DNA of 64,000 bases from JAAUTS01 sp034440395. Lineage in GTDB: Bacteria > Verrucomicrobiota > Verrucomicrobiia > Methylacidiphilales > JAAUTS01. The translations under genes were made by a program, and so were the position numbers. The stretch spans positions 1 to 64,000 of the forward strand of contig JAWXBW010000004.1 of assembly GCA_034440395.1 (NCBI GenBank), written 5' to 3'. A model generated the notes under the pieces. It was not told the DNA's origin. It did no database searches and saw only the letters and a list, made by a program, of their open reading frames with translations. Below are positions 62,200 to 64,000 of the stretch, one piece after another. Each line of letters starts with the position of its first letter. The stretch's first letter is position 1.

Positions 62200-62976
62200 A
62201 TGGAACCTATAGCTGAAATTGAAATTAAGATTGAGGGTTCTGTGGGGGCACTGAAGCTGACCCCGGAGTTAGTTGATATTAATGAAATTCGCGAGATGTT
62301 AACTGAAGCATCGCATCTGTTCTTTCCTACAGAAAAACGGGCACAGCGTCCGCTGATCAGTTACGAGCTTTCTGAAGGCTCGGTTCTGCACAGATTCCGC
62401 ACGCTTACCCAGAGCGTTATCGGCTTCGGGGCAGTCATACTCCAAATAAGTGAAGTAGGACAAATTGATTTTTTGCATGAATGTAGTGCTGTAGCCATAG
62501 AAAATTTTCAATAGTTGGCATGGCAAACAAACTATGTAATAACGATTACGGCCAATGATCACCGTCTGAAAATCGACAAAACAACCCATTTTATCCGCAG
62601 TGAAAAGCTTTGGGTGGAAGCAGAGTTTTATGTGTATGGCGAAGTGGTAGATGCTGGAGGAAAAACCAATCCGAATCTCCATTTGGACACGGAAGAGTTC
62701 GGTGTTCTCTCTATTGCTGTGGAAAAACACGTGCTTAAACAGCCTAAGGAAAATCTGCTTTATAAAAAATTTGGAGTTCGAGTCTTAGGCAAACAAAGCA
62801 TACAAACATTTGAGATTGATCGATCCTCCCTTACTTTTCTGGAGCTACTAAATTACGAAGCGGACTACTCAGCGGATTACTTGGATCAACTTGCCCAAAA
62901 AGCGCAGCCTTCATGGCGTGATGTTACCGACATAGATGCTTGGCTGGCTGAAATCCGACAGGAAGTTCATGCCTAA
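62200..62976 (+). pseudogene. Unknown protein partner of a PIN toxin, interrupted by an in-frame TAG
   Basis: One reading frame of 259 codons is broken at TAG 62512-62514. The first part runs from EPIAEIEIKIEG to AVAIENFQ and the second from LAWQTNYVITITAND to DAWLAEIRQEVHA, in the same frame, with no second start except a TTG. The continuous frame and ordinary protein composition on both sides argue for one gene with a nonsense mutation rather than two. The stop overlaps the start of the PIN gene by 8 bp, so it once formed a two-gene operon. Family not recognised; an antitoxin-like or cofactor role is only suggested by the neighbour. Confidence 0.6.
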
Positions 62977-63472
62977 GAATACGTTAGGTTATGGGGTGCT
63001 CTGCGACACGAGCTTTCTGATTCGGCTAAATAAAACTGATGATCTTCTGCATTCGTCGGCTCGGCAGTATTTTAAGTTCCTTAAGCGATGGTAGACATCG
63101 GAAGTATGTTTCAACTGTTGCGCTCGCAGAGTATGCCGTAAGAGATAAGATTGAGCATTTGCCCATTAGGTATTTACGGGTGTTGCCTTTTAACATAGAT
63201 CATGCCCAACGCGCTGGAGAGTTTACAGCGGCAGCCATGAAAGTGCGAAACCAGTTGCCGACAGAGATACATCCCGTGCGGTTATTCCAAACGACACCAA
63301 AATGTTTACCCAAGCCGACGTGACAGAAGCAATTACACATTATCTGACAGCGGTTGAAGCTTGCAAAAAAATATATGATGCCGTTAGCACTCTCCATAAA
63401 CCTCGGTTTCAAATAATCACTTTAAATATGCCTCATCATCAGGCTTTTGGATTATTGAATATCGGCGACTAA
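62969..63472 (+). pseudogene. PIN-domain toxin gene with two compensating frameshifts
   Basis: The first frame begins at ATG 62969 (GYGVLCDTSFLIRLNKTDDL, with the first catalytic Asp) and hits TAG near 63089. The PIN sequence then continues in the next frame as VSTVALAEYAVRDKI ... LPFNIDHAQRAGEF, with the conserved Glu and His/Asp. It returns near 63275 to the first frame as IPNDTKMFTQADV ... FQIITLNMPHHQAFGLL, ending at TAA 63470-63472. A +1 and a -1 shift restore the original frame, showing one ancestral gene of about 167 aa. It cannot make an active enzyme as it stands. Confidence 0.7.
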
Positions 63473-63598
63473 ACTAGGGCTACTGCTAGCATCGCAGAAA
63501 GAGCTGACATGGAATAAGACCATGGGCTGTGATAAGATCTTGGCTGGTTGCAAGTTTTGTTATTCTGTAATCATTTCCCGTCGCAACGCTAACGCAGG

Positions 63599-64000
63599 TC
63601 AGTGGACACGTTCTAACTGATGGGTCTGTTCAGGTGTGGCGTTAAAGATTAATAGGGCTTCTGCATGAGCCGCACCATCCAGTGTCCAAGCGGCACCGAG
63701 GGCGTGGGAGAGCCTAAGCTTGCCACCGCAGACGCTGTGAATGTTTAGCTCCTCTGCATTTCCGTGACGAAAACTCCCAGAAAAAATAAAGCCTATCTCC
63801 ACGCGGATTTGGGTAAAGACTAGGTCTCGCCAGCCTTTGCACAGGCGGTCTGTGATGGTGATGGTGTCCTACCGAAACGAAACGATCATCACTAAAATGG
63901 CACTAATGGCTCCCATGGCGGCGTCCATTTGCATGATTTCATAACAGAGGAAATCGGCACCCTTGCGGTGGTCAGGCCAAGTGAGTGAGCCGTCATCCCA
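63599..64000 (-). pseudogene. C-terminal part of a glycoside-hydrolase-like protein, interrupted
   Basis: The minus-strand frame open from the right edge reads DGSLTWPDHRKGADFL, MDAAMGAISAIL, a TAG at 63869-63871 and then, still in frame, DTITITDRLCKGWRDLVFTQ, IRVEIGFIFSGSFRHG, VCGGKLRLSHALGAAW to the stop at 63599. The order L-x-x-G-W-R-D ... I-R-V-E-x-G-F ... G-G-x-L-R-L resembles the last beta domain of large six-hairpin glycosidases. I cannot name the family. The gene extends beyond the window; only one in-frame stop is visible. Confidence 0.4.

Noticed and set aside
62512..62514. Readthrough or recoding of the TAG in the PIN partner gene
   Set aside because: No stem or recoding signal is visible and the neighbouring PIN gene is frameshifted, so decay is simpler.

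Overview
The window looks like chromosomal DNA of a Gram-negative, rod-shaped bacterium, most likely a member of the Verrucomicrobiota or wider PVC group. The support is indirect: exosortases with a PEP-CTERM cargo, a pseudopilin/secretin operon of PilM/PilO flavour, a RimO with a long internal insertion, MreBCD-PBP2-RodA followed by RNase G, and a tiny Arg/Lys-rich protein. No rRNA or taxonomic marker is present, so this is inference. Most of the window is vertically inherited housekeeping DNA. Accessory or decaying patches lie near 34.3-37.3 kb and 61.9-64.0 kb.

Left part (0-13 kb): a cut-off GT4 glycosyltransferase; a zinc-ribbon/two-TM gene pair divergent from a WYL-domain regulator, with a clear 27-bp dyad between them; a HAD phosphatase; a Ser/Thr kinase fused to an HDOD domain; queD and purU; a small anchored protein, a VanZ-like protein and ligA; LysM and GYF_2-like proteins. 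A GC-rich 345-bp gap at 10.04-10.38 kb follows and looks like an unassigned structured RNA. A Gfo/Idh/MocA oxidoreductase and rimO lie on the minus strand.

Middle (13-37 kb): an 11-gene type II secretion / type IV pilus-like operon (secreted protein, GspG-H-I-J-K, PilM/GspL-, PilO/GspM- and PilP/GspC-like proteins, secretin, ATPase, GspF) runs to 24.85 kb. It is followed by a cyclic-nucleotide-binding protein and a 37-aa basic protein with its own terminator. Two different exosortase-family proteins flank a NUDIX gene pair. A PEP-CTERM/DUF4114 protein with an AT-rich TPR-like partner lies 5 kb further on. Between come a Nif3-like protein, an M32 carboxypeptidase, an MFS transporter and an OmpA-like protein. 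A dead Phd/VapC toxin-antitoxin pair follows.

Right part (37-64 kb): glnD and a soluble GAF/GAF histidine kinase suggest nitrogen signalling. An ankyrin-repeat lipoprotein with an L,D-transpeptidase domain, an outer-membrane-barrel candidate, an aquaporin, hemW, an APC permease, a TolC/RND pair without an adaptor gene, and murJ follow. The cell-elongation cluster mreB-mreC-mreD-mrdA-rodA-rng ends at a hairpin and tRNA-Pro(GGG). Just after the tRNA is a degraded copy of its 3' end. Beyond it lie three broken genes: an amber-interrupted ORF, a doubly frameshifted PIN toxin and a glycosidase-like fragment. The cell-wall theme (MurJ, PBP2, RodA, MreBCD, L,D-transpeptidase, LysM) and the surface/secretion theme (T2SS, exosortases, PEP-CTERM) are the two main functional strands.
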